A stretch of DNA of 64,000 nucleotides. It comes from Acinetobacter sp. ANC 3781. Lineage in GTDB: Bacteria; Pseudomonadota; Gammaproteobacteria; Pseudomonadales; Moraxellaceae. The notes beneath the pieces were generated by a model. It made no database searches. It was not told the origin of the DNA and saw nothing but the letters and a program-made list of their open reading frames with translations. Below, in pieces: positions 1-9,624 of this stretch (position 1 is its first letter; the number at the start of each line of letters is the position of its first letter). Both the position numbers and the translations under genes were made by a program. Where the stretch lies: positions 1 to 64,000 of the forward strand of contig NZ_SJOH01000016.1 of assembly GCF_004331285.1 (NCBI RefSeq), read 5' to 3'.

Positions 1-461
1 CGGCGGGTAATGCTTCCGGGATTAACGATGGTGCAGCAGCCCTGCTGATTGCTTCGGATGAGGCGGTAGAAAAATATGGCTTAACACCGCGTGCCAAGAT
101 TATTGGCGCCACCGTGGTTGGTGTGGAACCCCGCATCATGGGCTTTGGCCCTGCACCTGCGATTAAAAAGCTGCTCAAGCAAACCGGTTTAACGCTGGAG
201 CAGATGGATGTGATTGAACTGAACGAAGCCTTTGCCGCACAAGCCTTGGCGGTGACGCGTGACTTAGGTATTGAAGATGGCTCAACCAAAGTCAATCCGA
301 ATGGTGGCGCGATCGCATTGGGTCATCCGCTTGGCGCATCCGGTGCTCGTCTGGTGACGACTGCGCTGAACCAGCTGGAACAGACGGGTGGCCACTACGC
401 GCTGTGTTCAATGTGTATTGGTGTCGGTCAAGGTATCGCTTTAATTATCGAACGTGTTTAA
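1..461 (+). CDS. catF: 3-oxoadipyl-CoA thiolase, 3' part (5' end outside window)
   Basis: Thiolase that cleaves 3-oxoadipyl-CoA with CoA to succinyl-CoA and acetyl-CoA, the last step of the beta-ketoadipate pathway. The open frame runs in from the left edge (codons start at base 3), so the N-terminal half with the nucleophilic cysteine is not visible. The visible part has the thiolase NASGINDGAAA motif, NEAFAAQ, the catalytic-His motif GHPLGASG and the C-terminal catalytic Cys in CSMCIGVGQG. The next gene is an enol-lactone hydrolase 65 bp downstream with no pcaB between. In Acinetobacter that order fits the cat (catechol) operon rather than the pca operon, so I use catF. The two paralogues are very similar, so pcaF remains possible. 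Confidence 0.9.
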   Translation, partial: AGNASGINDGAAALLIASDEAVEKYGLTPRAKIIGATVVGVEPRIMGFGPAPAIKKLLKQTGLTLEQMDVIELNEAFAAQALAVTRDLGIEDGSTKVNPNGGAIALGHPLGASGARLVTTALNQLEQTGGHYALCSMCIGVGQGIALIIERV

Positions 462-526
462 TTATTAAATGCTCTTTCCTCCCTCCTTTTGTAAAGGAGG
501 GATCGAGGGAGAATTAGGAAATAAAA

Positions 527-1303
527 ATGCCAACTTTTAACTCTAATGGTGCTCAAATCAATTACCAAACCTTTGGTAATGTCAATAAACCGGCGATTAT
601 CTTTTCAAATTCGCTCGGAACGAATTATGGAATGTGGCAACCTCAGATTAGTCATTTTCAAAATGATTTCTTTGTGATTTGTTATGACACACGTGGTCAT
701 GGCGCATCTTCAGCGCCTCAAGGTCCATATACGCTTGAGCAATTAGGTCAAGATGTCGTGAATCTGCTTGACCATCTTAATATTGAAAAAGCTGTTTTTT
801 GCGGTATTTCGATGGGTGGCTTAACTGGTCAATGGCTTGCTGTTTACAAAGCCAAGCGTTTTAACAAAGTTATTGTATGTAATACTGCAGCGAAAATTGG
901 TCAGCAAGAAGCGTGGAATGAGCGTGCAGCACTGGTACGTGAACAAGGTTTACAACCGATCGCTTCAACTGCAGCCGGGCGCTGGTTTACAGATAAGTTT
1001 ATTCAAAGCAATGCAGCAGAAGTTGAAAAGTTGCAAAATAGCCTGGCAGCTGGCAGCGCTGAAGGTTATGCAAGTTGTTGTGAAGCTTTAGCAAAAGCAG
1101 ATTTACGCGAACAACTCAAAGACATTGCTGTGCCAGTATTGGTCGTAGCAGGTCAGCAAGATCCCGTGACCACAGTAGCTGATGGTCAATTTATGGTTAA
1201 CCAGATTAAAAATAGTGCTTTATTTGAAATTAATGCCTCGCACATTTCAAATATTGAATGTCCAGATGAGTTCAATCAGGCGGTTCAAGAGTTTATTGCT
1301 TGA
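527..1303 (+). CDS. catD: 3-oxoadipate enol-lactonase
   Basis: Alpha/beta hydrolase of 258 residues, the normal length for enol-lactone hydrolases. It opens 3-oxoadipate enol-lactone to 3-oxoadipate in the cytoplasm. The visible triad is Ser95 in the nucleophile elbow GISMGG, Asp212 in GQQDPVT and His239 in NASHISN; the oxyanion-side motif is FSNSLGTNYGMW. It sits directly after the 3-oxoadipyl-CoA thiolase and is followed by an intrinsic terminator, so it is probably the last gene of the cat operon. The function is secure from the family; the choice of catD over pcaD rests on gene order. Confidence 0.92.
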   Translation: MPTFNSNGAQINYQTFGNVNKPAIIFSNSLGTNYGMWQPQISHFQNDFFVICYDTRGHGASSAPQGPYTLEQLGQDVVNLLDHLNIEKAVFCGISMGGLTGQWLAVYKAKRFNKVIVCNTAAKIGQQEAWNERAALVREQGLQPIASTAAGRWFTDKFIQSNAAEVEKLQNSLAAGSAEGYASCCEALAKADLREQLKDIAVPVLVVAGQQDPVTTVADGQFMVNQIKNSALFEINASHISNIECPDEFNQAVQEFIA

Positions 1304-1321
1304 TAGAAAAATAACACAATT

Positions 1322-1352
1322 AGCCCTCACAACTTTGTGGGGGCTTTTGTTT
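1322..1352 (+). terminator. intrinsic terminator after catD
   Basis: The arms AGCCCTCACA and TGTGGGGGCT (one T-G wobble) pair around a tiny loop and are followed by a T-rich tract. It lies about 20 bp after the catD stop and fits the end of the cat operon. Confidence 0.8.
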
Positions 1353-1455
1353 TTATAGCTGCTTAAAAGTAAAATTAAAGTGTTATGTAAAACTTATAAA
1401 AAGCTGAATAATTTATGATAAGTTTATCTAAATTAAAGACAGCGAACCGATAGAA

Positions 1456-2172
1456 ATGCCAAAAATCGTGATTTTTTCCGATGCAGGAATGAGTGCAGAA
1501 AGTGGAATTAATACCTTTCGTGATCATGATGGACTTTGGGAAAATCACAAGATTGAAGATGTAGCGACACCGCAGGCATGGCAAAGAAATCCAGAATTGG
1601 TGCAGCGCTTTTATAATGCACGGCGCAAAAGTGTTTTGGAAGCACAGCCAAATTTAGCACATCAACTCATTGCCAAAATCCAGGACTTTGCAGAATGTGA
1701 TGTCATTACCCAAAATATAGATGATTTACATGAACGCGCTGGCAGCCGGCATGTTTTACATTTACATGGCAATATTCGCTTAGCCAAAAGCTCTGCACCG
1801 GGGGCACAATATTCTGAGACCTTCTACCCTGTTCAAGGCTGGGAATTAAATCTGCAACGCGATAAATGTCCGCTGGGCTATCCGCTACGTCCGCATGTGG
1901 TCTGGTTTGGCGAAGCCGTCCCCGCTTATAAACACGCCATTCAACTGGTTCAAGATGCCGATATTTTTATCGTCATTGGATCCAGTTTGGTGGTTTGCCC
2001 AGTTGCCGGACTGATTCATGAAATACCTGCAACATGTGAAGCCTATTATATTGATCCTAAAGCTGATCATCTTCGTGTACCCAAGCAATATCATTTAATT
2101 CCCCAAACCGCGACTCAAGGTATGCAGATGCTATTTACCCAACTTAAAGAACGATTTCCAAACAAAACTTAA
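1456..2172 (+). CDS. Sir2-family NAD-dependent deacylase (zinc-less type)
   Basis: Sirtuin-like protein of 238 residues that would remove acyl groups from lysine using NAD. Visible motifs are the N-terminal NAD-binding region with SGINTFRDHDGLW (residues 16-28), TQNIDD (85-90) and the catalytic His104 in HLHG. The Cys-X2-Cys pairs that bind structural zinc in most sirtuins are missing; only a lone Cys occurs in RDKCPLGYP, followed by LRPHVVWFGE. This matches the zinc-less sirtuin subgroup. The usual GAG loop reads Asp9-Ala-Gly here, which replaces a nearly invariant glycine and could weaken NAD binding. It is probably a single-gene unit: the catD terminator precedes it and a 78 bp gap follows. 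Confidence 0.8.
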   Translation: MPKIVIFSDAGMSAESGINTFRDHDGLWENHKIEDVATPQAWQRNPELVQRFYNARRKSVLEAQPNLAHQLIAKIQDFAECDVITQNIDDLHERAGSRHVLHLHGNIRLAKSSAPGAQYSETFYPVQGWELNLQRDKCPLGYPLRPHVVWFGEAVPAYKHAIQLVQDADIFIVIGSSLVVCPVAGLIHEIPATCEAYYIDPKADHLRVPKQYHLIPQTATQGMQMLFTQLKERFPNKT

Positions 2173-2250
2173 AACAAGAAATATTTTCTATTAATCTTAC
2201 TGTGCATATTCAGACGAGATATAATTCAGCTCATTCAAACAAAATGTCAG

Positions 2251-2994
2251 ATGAAAATGTTTCAGGGGAAAAAGTTAATTTGTTTTGATTTAGATGGCAC
2301 CCTGATTGATTCCGTGGGAATCTGGAATCAAGTCGATGCAACCCTGATTCAGCAATTATCGAAGATTGAAGTGGATCTGAATACCATTCAGCAGCAGCGG
2401 GATATCCAGCTGAAAAACTTCAGACAATCTCCTGATCCATATTTGGAATATTGTGGCTATCTCAACGAATTTTATGCTTTTAAATTAACTAAAGCAGAAG
2501 TTAAGTCACGACGTTATAGTATTTCACGTTATTTTCTTGATCATATTGTTCAACTCAAACCTCAAGCCCACCTATTGATTGATGCGCTCAAACAACAAGG
2601 GATAAAATTAGCACTGACTACAACCACCAGTTTGTACAATATTCAGCGTTATCAAGACAACAATACCCTTATCAATAGTAAAATTGATTTCAAGAACGAT
2701 TTTTCACTCATCTTAACCCGAGAAAATGTCGAAAATATCAAGCCACATCCTGAAGTCTATCTAACCGCACTTCAGCATTTTCGCTTTAAGGCGGAAGAAT
2801 GTTTAATTATTGAAGACTCACTCATTGGTGTCGAGGCAGCGAAACAAGCCGGTATTGACGTTATTGCCATTTATGACCAATATTCGGCACATGAGTTAGA
2901 GGCAATTAAAGCTCAGGCAAATTATTTTGTGCAGGATTATGCCGAGTTATTAAATTCTATTCACGGGATAGAAAAGAAAAGATGTCGTGGCTGA
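2251..2994 (+). CDS. HAD-family hydrolase (beta-phosphoglucomutase-like phosphatase)
   Basis: Cytoplasmic haloacid-dehalogenase-superfamily phosphatase of 247 residues. Motif I is DLDGT (nucleophile Asp13, acid/base Asp15), an all-alpha cap spans about residues 25-95, motif II is the TTTTS region, motif III Lys lies in IKPHPEVY and motif IV is IEDSLIGVEAA. This is the layout of the phosphoglycolate-phosphatase and beta-phosphoglucomutase group. The substrate cannot be read from sequence. A second ATG two codons in is an equally possible start. It follows the sirtuin in the same direction and could be co-transcribed with it. Confidence 0.8.
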   Translation: MKMFQGKKLICFDLDGTLIDSVGIWNQVDATLIQQLSKIEVDLNTIQQQRDIQLKNFRQSPDPYLEYCGYLNEFYAFKLTKAEVKSRRYSISRYFLDHIVQLKPQAHLLIDALKQQGIKLALTTTTSLYNIQRYQDNNTLINSKIDFKNDFSLILTRENVENIKPHPEVYLTALQHFRFKAEECLIIEDSLIGVEAAKQAGIDVIAIYDQYSAHELEAIKAQANYFVQDYAELLNSIHGIEKKRCRG

Positions 2995-3026
2995 ACTAAA
3001 ATACGGCATCGGCTATAGTCATTCAA

Positions 3027-3690
3027 CTATTTCACTTTTTATAAATTGATTTTGAATCCACCAAATCTTCGGTTCTTCCGGTAGCTTTATCTTTTAACAT
3101 ATGGTTAATGAAATAATTGTCACCATTTTTGTTAATCATGAGTCAACTTTTAAGTTTTGAATTTTCTAAAGCATTTTCCAAGTACCCTAGATAACCTAGT
3201 GTTTTGGATCAATCTCAATAATGGCCTGCTCCTCCATTTTAATAAAGTTAACCAAGTTACTGTATGAACCAGAGTGGGAATAACTATCTTTAGTGAGGGA
3301 GAATGCTGCGATAACCGCCATATTAGTAAGCAGTAAATTATGATGACGCAGATTATTTTCCATTTCAGACAGGTGCTAACGATAGATTACTTCATCAGCG
3401 TTAGTCACTTTACGCCAGCCTGGATCGGCCTGATAGGGAGACAACGACGTAAATGGCATGCGCTTCATTTAAGCGACCAGCAGTTTTATTACTTAGACTT
3501 GCACTGATTGTCAGGGTAATTTTTAAAGGATGTTACTGAGCAGAATAGACCAAAGCCAAAGGAACAGTGTCGGCTTCATCTGTACCAGCAAACCCCATTG
3601 GACCTACTACAGCACTGTCTTAATCAATTCCTTTTACCATCATCCTAGCGTACTAGAATCATGGCATTTGTTGGGCTTACTGCTGGATTC
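3027..3690 (-). pseudogene. decayed minus-strand gene of unknown family
   Basis: On the minus strand this stretch reads as protein-like segments that change frame and carry several in-frame stops. Among them are a segment with NKTAGRLNEAHAIYVVV, one with QADPGWRKVTNADEVIYR, then LSEMENNLRHHNLLLTN and a closing segment INKNGDNYFINHMLKDK that ends ...DSKSIYKK before TGA at about 3027. At least two frameshifts and three to four stops are needed to join them. I do not recognise the family. The 3' end of the neighbouring thiolase (3702) is intact, so decay is confined to this unit. Confidence 0.45.
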
Positions 3691-3701
3691 ATTGTGCCAG
3701 T

Positions 3702-4871
3702 TTAAATTAATTCAACCGCAATAGCAGTCGCTTCACCACCACCAATACATAATGCAGCAATACCTTTTTTGCCGCCAGTACGTTGCAATGCATGAATCAA
3801 GGTCACAATAATACGTGAACCTGATGAACCGAGTGGATGACCGAGGGCACATGCACCACCGTTCACATTGACCTTAGCTTCATCTAAATTAAAAGCATCC
3901 ATAGCCGCCATGGTTACCATCGCAAAGGCTTCATTAATTTCCCAAAGATCAACTTCAGCAGCAGTCCAGCCGGTTTTCTTTAGAACTTTCTCAATTGCAC
4001 CCACCGGAGCAATACTAAATTCAGAAGGATGCTGTGAATGGCTGGCATAAGCTAAAACTTTAGCAACAGCTTCAAGTCCACGTTCAGCTGCAATTTCTTC
4101 TGAAGTAATTACCAGTGCAGAAGCCCCATCGCTGATTGAACTGGCATTTGCAGCGGTAATAGTGCCATCTTTTTTAAACGCAGGACGTAAAGTCGGAATT
4201 TTATCGGCTTTGGCATTCAGGGGTTGCTCATCTTGCTCAACCACCACATCGCCTTTACGGCTAGAGACGGTTACAGGTGCAATTTCAGCCTTAAAATAGT
4301 CGTTCTGGATTGCAGTAACGGCTTTATTTAGAGAGCTGATTGCAAAAGCATCTTGTTGCTCACGGGTATAGCCTTTTTTATCTGCCATTTCTTGTGCAAG
4401 TATGCCCATCGAAAGACCGGTTTCCGCATCTTCCAGACCTTCCTGGAACATATGGTCTGTGGTTTTACCATGCCCCATACGGTAACCGGCACGGGCTTTT
4501 TCAAGTAAATATGGCGCATTACTCATCGATTCCATACCCCCTGCAACCACGATTTGTGCAGAACCGGCTTTAACTGCATCGGCCGCTTGCATAACCGCTT
4601 TCATACCCGAACCACAAATTTTATTGATGGTGGTTGCACCGGTCGAATCAGGCAAGCCTGCCTGGCGCATGGCCTGACGTGCTGGCCCTTGCTTTAAACC
4701 TGCAGGCAACACGCAACCAAAAATCACTTCATCAATATCTGTAGGCTGTAAGCCTGAACGTGTGACTACTTCTTTAATAGCCACTGCACCTAAATCTGGT
4801 GCTGTACATGCTGAAAGCGAGCCTTGAAAACCACCCATCGCTGTACGTACAGCATTCACAATAACAATCAT
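3702..4871 (-). CDS. acetyl-CoA C-acyltransferase (thiolase)
   Basis: Full-length thiolase of 389 residues. The nucleophile is Cys86 in NKICGSGMKA; NEAFAMV, the catalytic His in GHPLGSSG and the C-terminal Cys in CIGGGEATA are all present. It condenses or cleaves acyl-CoA in beta-oxidation or acetoacetyl-CoA metabolism. The N-terminus (MIVIVNAVRTAMGGF) and the lack of a branched-substrate signature fit an acetyl-CoA acetyltransferase or FadA-like enzyme; chain-length specificity is not readable. The start has a GAGG-type ribosome site 9-10 bases upstream. On the same strand just upstream lies a broken acyl-CoA dehydrogenase, so this gene probably once belonged to a beta-oxidation operon and now stands alone. 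Confidence 0.9.
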   Translation of the reverse strand: MIVIVNAVRTAMGGFQGSLSACTAPDLGAVAIKEVVTRSGLQPTDIDEVIFGCVLPAGLKQGPARQAMRQAGLPDSTGATTINKICGSGMKAVMQAADAVKAGSAQIVVAGGMESMSNAPYLLEKARAGYRMGHGKTTDHMFQEGLEDAETGLSMGILAQEMADKKGYTREQQDAFAISSLNKAVTAIQNDYFKAEIAPVTVSSRKGDVVVEQDEQPLNAKADKIPTLRPAFKKDGTITAANASSISDGASALVITSEEIAAERGLEAVAKVLAYASHSQHPSEFSIAPVGAIEKVLKKTGWTAAEVDLWEINEAFAMVTMAAMDAFNLDEAKVNVNGGACALGHPLGSSGSRIIVTLIHALQRTGGKKGIAALCIGGGEATAIAVELI

Positions 4872-4966
4872 TCTTTTCCATCCTCATTTATAGATCTTAT
4901 CCACTGACATGAACAGAATACTCTACCCATGTCATTTCCTTTTGAAGTAAAGCATTGGTCTTAGAC

Positions 4967-5775
4967 TTAAGATTGAGCAGTAAAGTAGTCTTCAGGTAAC
5001 TGCATCATCAAGTTTGAACCGGCTTTAATTTGGGCAATATATGCAGTTAAGCCAGATAATATTTTTTCTGCAAAATACTGCGCCAAAATAAGTTTGTTTT
5101 GACAGAGTGCTTCTGTTTTAGCTTGAGCTGCTTGCGAGATTCTTGCAAACATATAACTAAAGCTCAGTAAGCCCAATGTATACAAGTAATCTACCGCAAC
5201 CCCATTAGCAAAATCAGCTGGCCTTTCGCCTGTTGCAAAATAAACCGGGTAATCGCTTCCACTTCATTACATGCTTTTAAAGTCGCGGCTTTAATCGCAA
5301 GTGAATTATCTAATGTAGCAAAAAATTCACGAATTTCAGTGATATATTTCGTCATATTAGTACCATTCTTGCGAATGGTTTTACGGCCGATTAAATCCTG
5401 AGCTTGTACACCATTGGTGCCTTCATAAATTTGCGAGATCTGCAGGTCACGCACGCATTGTTGCATGCCCCATTCCCGGATATATCCATGATCACCAAAC
5501 ACCATTTGGGCATCAAGCACAGTATTCAATGCCGTATCGGTTAAATAGGCTTTGGTAATTAGGGTTAACAACGCTACACGATCCTTACTTTTTCACCGCT
5601 TCTGCATCGCTAGGGCATTTAGTGATATCCAGTTGCTGCCCCACATACATCGCAAATGCATGTGATGTTTCATTGTTGGCACGACCATTAAGGAGCGTAC
5701 GGCGTACATCACCATGAACCAAAATTGAATCGGCTGGCTTCTAATGCTAGCTGAACAAAACCTCTTTTCTGTCAT
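4967..5775 (-). pseudogene. acyl-CoA dehydrogenase, C-terminal remnant
   Basis: Three consecutive minus-strand pieces together read as the C-terminal half of an acyl-CoA dehydrogenase of the long (about 600-residue) type. The first piece is frameshifted (GDVRRTLLNGRANNETSHAF region), the second carries the family-typical DLQISQIYEGTNGVQAQDLIGRKT, and the third holds the extra C-terminal helical domain ending in MQLPEDYFTAQS. Junctions near 5580 and 5188 need frameshifts, with a stop inside the first junction. The N-terminal FAD-binding half is absent, so this cannot be a working enzyme. Confidence 0.8.
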
Positions 5776-6147
5776 TTAAATTGACTTTGACTTAAGAAAT
5801 TCATTCTAAAACCTCATCTTTAAATGTACGGTTAAAATACCGTTTGATCAGAATATTATTTCTTTGCGTTTAATCTGTGATTCCACTTTTTAGGGCTAAA
5901 TAACAATAAAATAATTATTATCCAATTGGAATTTTATTGGCGATTATTGACCTCTCAGGTTCTCATTTATTGACTTTTAATTTTTGCTATGCACTTGAGC
6001 GCTATGAAATTCAAAATGGGGGTCAAATATAAATATCGAATTTTAAATATTAATTTTTACCAATTTCTAACCATAGTGGCATGGTCATAATAATTTTATT
6101 AGTATATGTTGAAGACGCTTTTTTAATGTTTGCTTGGAACAATTGCA
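5776..6147. other. intergenic region upstream of the TetR gene
   Basis: AT-rich 370 bp gap between the broken acyl-CoA dehydrogenase and the divergent TetR-type regulator. It contains the short palindrome CCAATTGG near 5920. No coding frame with a ribosome site was seen. It probably holds the two divergent promoters and the TetR operator, but I cannot define them. Confidence 0.4.
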
Positions 6148-6756
6148 ATGAATACAGTACGCCAACAAAATTTTCTATTACGAAAAGAGAAAATTTTAGC
6201 CATGGCAGAAACGCTTTTGCTGGATAACAATCAAGATATTACGCTTGGAGAATTAGCCTCTGAACTGGATATTGCCAAAGGCACCATTTATAAACATTTT
6301 AAAAGCAAAAATCAGCTGTATTTAGAACTGATTATTTTGAATGAAAAAAGATTATTAGAAATTTCAAAAAAATATAAAAACAATATTAAAACCTATGTTT
6401 CACAGTACATGCTTTACAACATGTTAAATTCTAACCGGACTATTTTATTACACGTGATTGAAGACCGACTAACCAACAATGAAAGAAAATTAAAAGAATT
6501 ATTTGAAGAATTATATCAGGTGCGTGAAGAACGGATTATTGAAATCAAAGACATGACCGATGAATATTTAACATCCTTAGATAGCGCCATGTCAATTCGC
6601 GATTATTTATCTTATATCTGGACCGTGACCTATGGTGCATCTTTACTCCTCAATTCAACCCATTATCAAAAATCCATTGGTTCTCGTGAACGTTTAATCA
6701 AGCTGTATATCAATCAGGCACTCATGACCCCGGATAAAATTTCTTCCGTAGATTAG
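6148..6756 (+). CDS. TetR/AcrR-family transcriptional regulator
   Basis: DNA-binding repressor of 202 residues. The N-terminal helix-turn-helix is clear: ITLGELASELDIAKGTIYKHFKSKNQLYLELI, about residues 32-65. The C-terminal ligand domain is helical and not assignable. The frame can be opened at a TTG at 6130, but ATG at 6148 is preceded by a GGAAC ribosome-site-like sequence and gives the usual short tail before the first helix, so I chose it. It is transcribed away from the acyl-CoA dehydrogenase remnant and thiolase; TetR regulators in this position commonly control such fatty acid genes, so its target may now be partly lost. Confidence 0.85.
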   Translation: MNTVRQQNFLLRKEKILAMAETLLLDNNQDITLGELASELDIAKGTIYKHFKSKNQLYLELIILNEKRLLEISKKYKNNIKTYVSQYMLYNMLNSNRTILLHVIEDRLTNNERKLKELFEELYQVREERIIEIKDMTDEYLTSLDSAMSIRDYLSYIWTVTYGASLLLNSTHYQKSIGSRERLIKLYINQALMTPDKISSVD

Positions 6757-6778
6757 TAAATCGATATGATTTAAATCA

Positions 6779-7720
6779 TTATTCTTGTTGCTGAATCATT
6801 CCAGGCATCGAACCATCCAGTTCATTCATTTGGCTGAATAATTCATAACACATCTGACGCAGCCATTGATGACTGGTTTTGTGATGACAAGACATATGCC
6901 AATATTGTTTTACGGCATAGCTTGGAAAGGTAATCGGCGCTTCTAAAATTTGTAAATTGCCGCGCGACAATAACACTTTACTTAAATAATAAGGCACGGT
7001 TGCTATGGCATCGGTTTCCTGTACCACTAGCCCCACACCTAAATAGCTTGGTAAACGCATTAAAATATTACGTTTTAATTCTAAATTAAGTAACTCATTT
7101 TCAATATGGTAATGCCCCATTCCAGCATCAATATCGATATGGGGTTCACTGATATATTGTTCAGTAGTTAAACTGTTTCCACTCAGCCTTGGATGATCTT
7201 TAGAAGCAATCACCACATAATATTGTTCAAATAATTTTTGTTGATAAAAACCATTTTCCAAATTGGGTAAAAAACCAATGGCTAAATCAATTTCCCCATT
7301 GGCCATCTGATAACTAGTTTCTGAAGTAATCGCGCGTACATTCAAGCGAATATGCGAAGCATGTTGTTTTAAATACTGTGAAATTTTAGGTAATAACACC
7401 AAATGTGAAACATCGGTCATGGCAATGGTAAATTTCTGCTGCGAAACCGATTGATCAAAATCAATGGTGAAATTATTGATGATCTCGACCTTACTTAGTG
7501 CTTCACTGACCAAGGGAAAAAGCTGTTTAGATAACTCGGTAGGAATCATCTCATTGCCAATTCTTAAAAAAAGCGGATCATTATAATGCTGTCTAATTTT
7601 ATTCAGAATATTACTGACCGTCGGTTGACTCATCGACAGATTTTCTGCTGCAACCGAAACACTTTTATATTTATAAATATAAAGAAAAACACTGAGTAAT
7701 TTACAGTCAAGCTCAAACAC
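6779..7720 (-). CDS. LysR-family transcriptional regulator
   Basis: LysR-type regulator of 313 residues, the family's normal length. The N-terminal winged helix-turn-helix (SVSVAAENLSMSQPTVSNILNKI, about residues 20-42) is followed by the periplasmic-binding-protein-like effector domain. It diverges from the GMC oxidoreductase and aldehyde dehydrogenase genes across a 296 bp gap, the standard LysR arrangement. It most likely controls those two genes in response to an alcohol, aldehyde or derived acid; this is inference from position only. Confidence 0.88.
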   Translation of the reverse strand: MFELDCKLLSVFLYIYKYKSVSVAAENLSMSQPTVSNILNKIRQHYNDPLFLRIGNEMIPTELSKQLFPLVSEALSKVEIINNFTIDFDQSVSQQKFTIAMTDVSHLVLLPKISQYLKQHASHIRLNVRAITSETSYQMANGEIDLAIGFLPNLENGFYQQKLFEQYYVVIASKDHPRLSGNSLTTEQYISEPHIDIDAGMGHYHIENELLNLELKRNILMRLPSYLGVGLVVQETDAIATVPYYLSKVLLSRGNLQILEAPITFPSYAVKQYWHMSCHHKTSHQWLRQMCYELFSQMNELDGSMPGMIQQQE

Positions 7721-8016
7721 TAATTAAAATCCTACTTGTTTTAATCCATAACAGATATACATCATCTGCTTTTTTAGTCTTATTTCCAATGCTCATTTAT
7801 ACCGAATATCGTATGAAACTGTAATTAGAACGGCAGTTAATTATATAAGTACAGGTAAGAATAAACCATTTTTTATTTTTTTGAATCAAGCGCTAAACTG
7901 TATATCTTTTCGCCTAAAGCTTCAGTAAGATCGAATTAAATGGGTGATAAAACAATAGAAATGTCACTTAAAACAAAAATGATATTCAAGAATAAATAAC
8001 AGGAACAAGATCCTCT

Positions 8017-9624
8017 ATGGAAAACCAGATGTTTGACTATATTGTCATTGGTGGTGGCAGTGCCGGCTGTGTTTTGGCTGGACGTTTATCAGAAAATCCA
8101 GAAATTTCAGTGTGTTTATTAGAAGCTGGCAGTCATGGCAATACATGGACGGTAAATACCCCCGCCGCAGCCGTGATCAGCATACCCAGCAAAATCAACA
8201 ATTGGGCCTTTGAAACTGTGTCACAGAAAGGTCTAAATGGCCGTAAAGGCTATCAACCGCGTGGTAAATGTTTAGGCGGATCATCTGCCATTAATGCGAT
8301 GATTTATGTGCGTGGCCATCAAAAAGATTATGACCGGTGGGCGGAACTGGGTAATCACGGTTGGAGTTATCAGGAGGTTCAGCCGTACTTCATTCGTTCG
8401 GAAAACAATCACGATATTCAAAATGAATATCATGGCAATGCCGGACCTTTATCAGTATCGAATTTGCGCACCGATAGTCCATGGCATGAACGTTATATCA
8501 CTGCTGCGAAAGAACAAGGTTATAAAATTCTGAATGACTTTAACGGGGCCGAACAAGAAGGTTTAGGTGTTTATCAAGTCACCCATATTAATGGCGAGCG
8601 CTGTAGTGCGGCGCGTGCCTATTTATTTCCGCATCTGGAACGTCCCAACCTGACCATTTATACCCATGCCTCTACCCAGCGCATTTTAATTGAAAATCAG
8701 GTTGCAGTGGGGGTCGAGGTTAAACATGGAGGACAACTTAAACAGCTGCGTGCCCATAAAGAAGTGCTGTTAAGCGCAGGTGCGATGCATTCGCCGCAAA
8801 TTTTAATGCTATCCGGTATTGGAGATGAACAGAAACTGGGCGAGCATAATATTGCCGTGACCAAACACCTGCCCGGTGTCGGTAAAAATTTCCACGATCA
8901 TCCTGATTTTATTTTTAGTTATACCGTTAGTGATATTGCGGGTACTTTTGGCGTTTCGCTGGCCGGTACGATTGACTTGATGAAGCAAATTTCACGCTAT
9001 CGTAAAGAGCGCCGTGGCATGCTCAGTACCAATTTTGCCGAGTGTGGCGGCTTTTTAAAAAGTACAGTAGATAAGGACATTCCAAATTTACAGCTGCATT
9101 TTGTTGTGGCCTTGGTCGATAACCACGCTCGTACTTTTCATGCCAGTCACGGTATTTCCTGTCATGTCTGCCTGCTGAATCCTAAAAGTCGCGGCAGTAT
9201 TCAAATCAGTGGCCCAAGCATTGAAGATCCCCTCCTAATTGACCCGAATTTTTTTGATCATGAAGATGATATTGAAGATATGGTCAATGCCTATAAATTA
9301 ACGCAACAACTGATGCATTCACCTGCCTTAAAAGCATTGCATAGAAAAGATCTGTTTTGTGCTTCGGTCAAAACCGATGACGAAATCCGGCATATTTTAC
9401 GTGAACGTGCAGATACGGTGTATCACCCTGTCGGCAGCTGTAAAATGGGGGTTGATGATATGGCCGTGGTTGATCCGCAGCTTTGTGTCTATGGGATTGA
9501 AAATCTACGCGTGGTCGATGCCTCGATTATGCCCAATGTGGTCAATGGCAATACCAACGCGCCAACCATCATGATTGCTGAAAAAGCGGTGGATATGATA
9601 CGCGCCAAACAGTTACATGCTTAA
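8017..9624 (+). CDS. GMC-family FAD-dependent alcohol/choline dehydrogenase
   Basis: GMC oxidoreductase of 535 residues, the length of AlkJ- or BetA-like alcohol dehydrogenases. It has the FAD-binding GGGSAGCVLAGRL motif near residue 12, GMC signature 1 around PRGKCLGGSSAINAMIY, signature 2 around LLSAGAMHSPQILMLSGIG, and the C-terminal active-site region YHPVGSCKMG with NGNTNAPTIMIAEKA. It would oxidise a primary alcohol to an aldehyde and pass electrons to the respiratory chain or another acceptor. An aldehyde dehydrogenase lies 167 bp downstream on the same strand, which supports a two-step alcohol-to-acid pathway. The substrate is unknown; BetA is less likely because betB, betI and betT are absent here. 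Confidence 0.88.
   Translation: MENQMFDYIVIGGGSAGCVLAGRLSENPEISVCLLEAGSHGNTWTVNTPAAAVISIPSKINNWAFETVSQKGLNGRKGYQPRGKCLGGSSAINAMIYVRGHQKDYDRWAELGNHGWSYQEVQPYFIRSENNHDIQNEYHGNAGPLSVSNLRTDSPWHERYITAAKEQGYKILNDFNGAEQEGLGVYQVTHINGERCSAARAYLFPHLERPNLTIYTHASTQRILIENQVAVGVEVKHGGQLKQLRAHKEVLLSAGAMHSPQILMLSGIGDEQKLGEHNIAVTKHLPGVGKNFHDHPDFIFSYTVSDIAGTFGVSLAGTIDLMKQISRYRKERRGMLSTNFAECGGFLKSTVDKDIPNLQLHFVVALVDNHARTFHASHGISCHVCLLNPKSRGSIQISGPSIEDPLLIDPNFFDHEDDIEDMVNAYKLTQQLMHSPALKALHRKDLFCASVKTDDEIRHILRERADTVYHPVGSCKMGVDDMAVVDPQLCVYGIENLRVVDASIMPNVVNGNTNAPTIMIAEKAVDMIRAKQLHA

Noticed and set aside
6130-6147. TTG as start of the TetR regulator
   Set aside because: ATG at 6148 has a better ribosome-site-like sequence and the usual short N-terminal tail.
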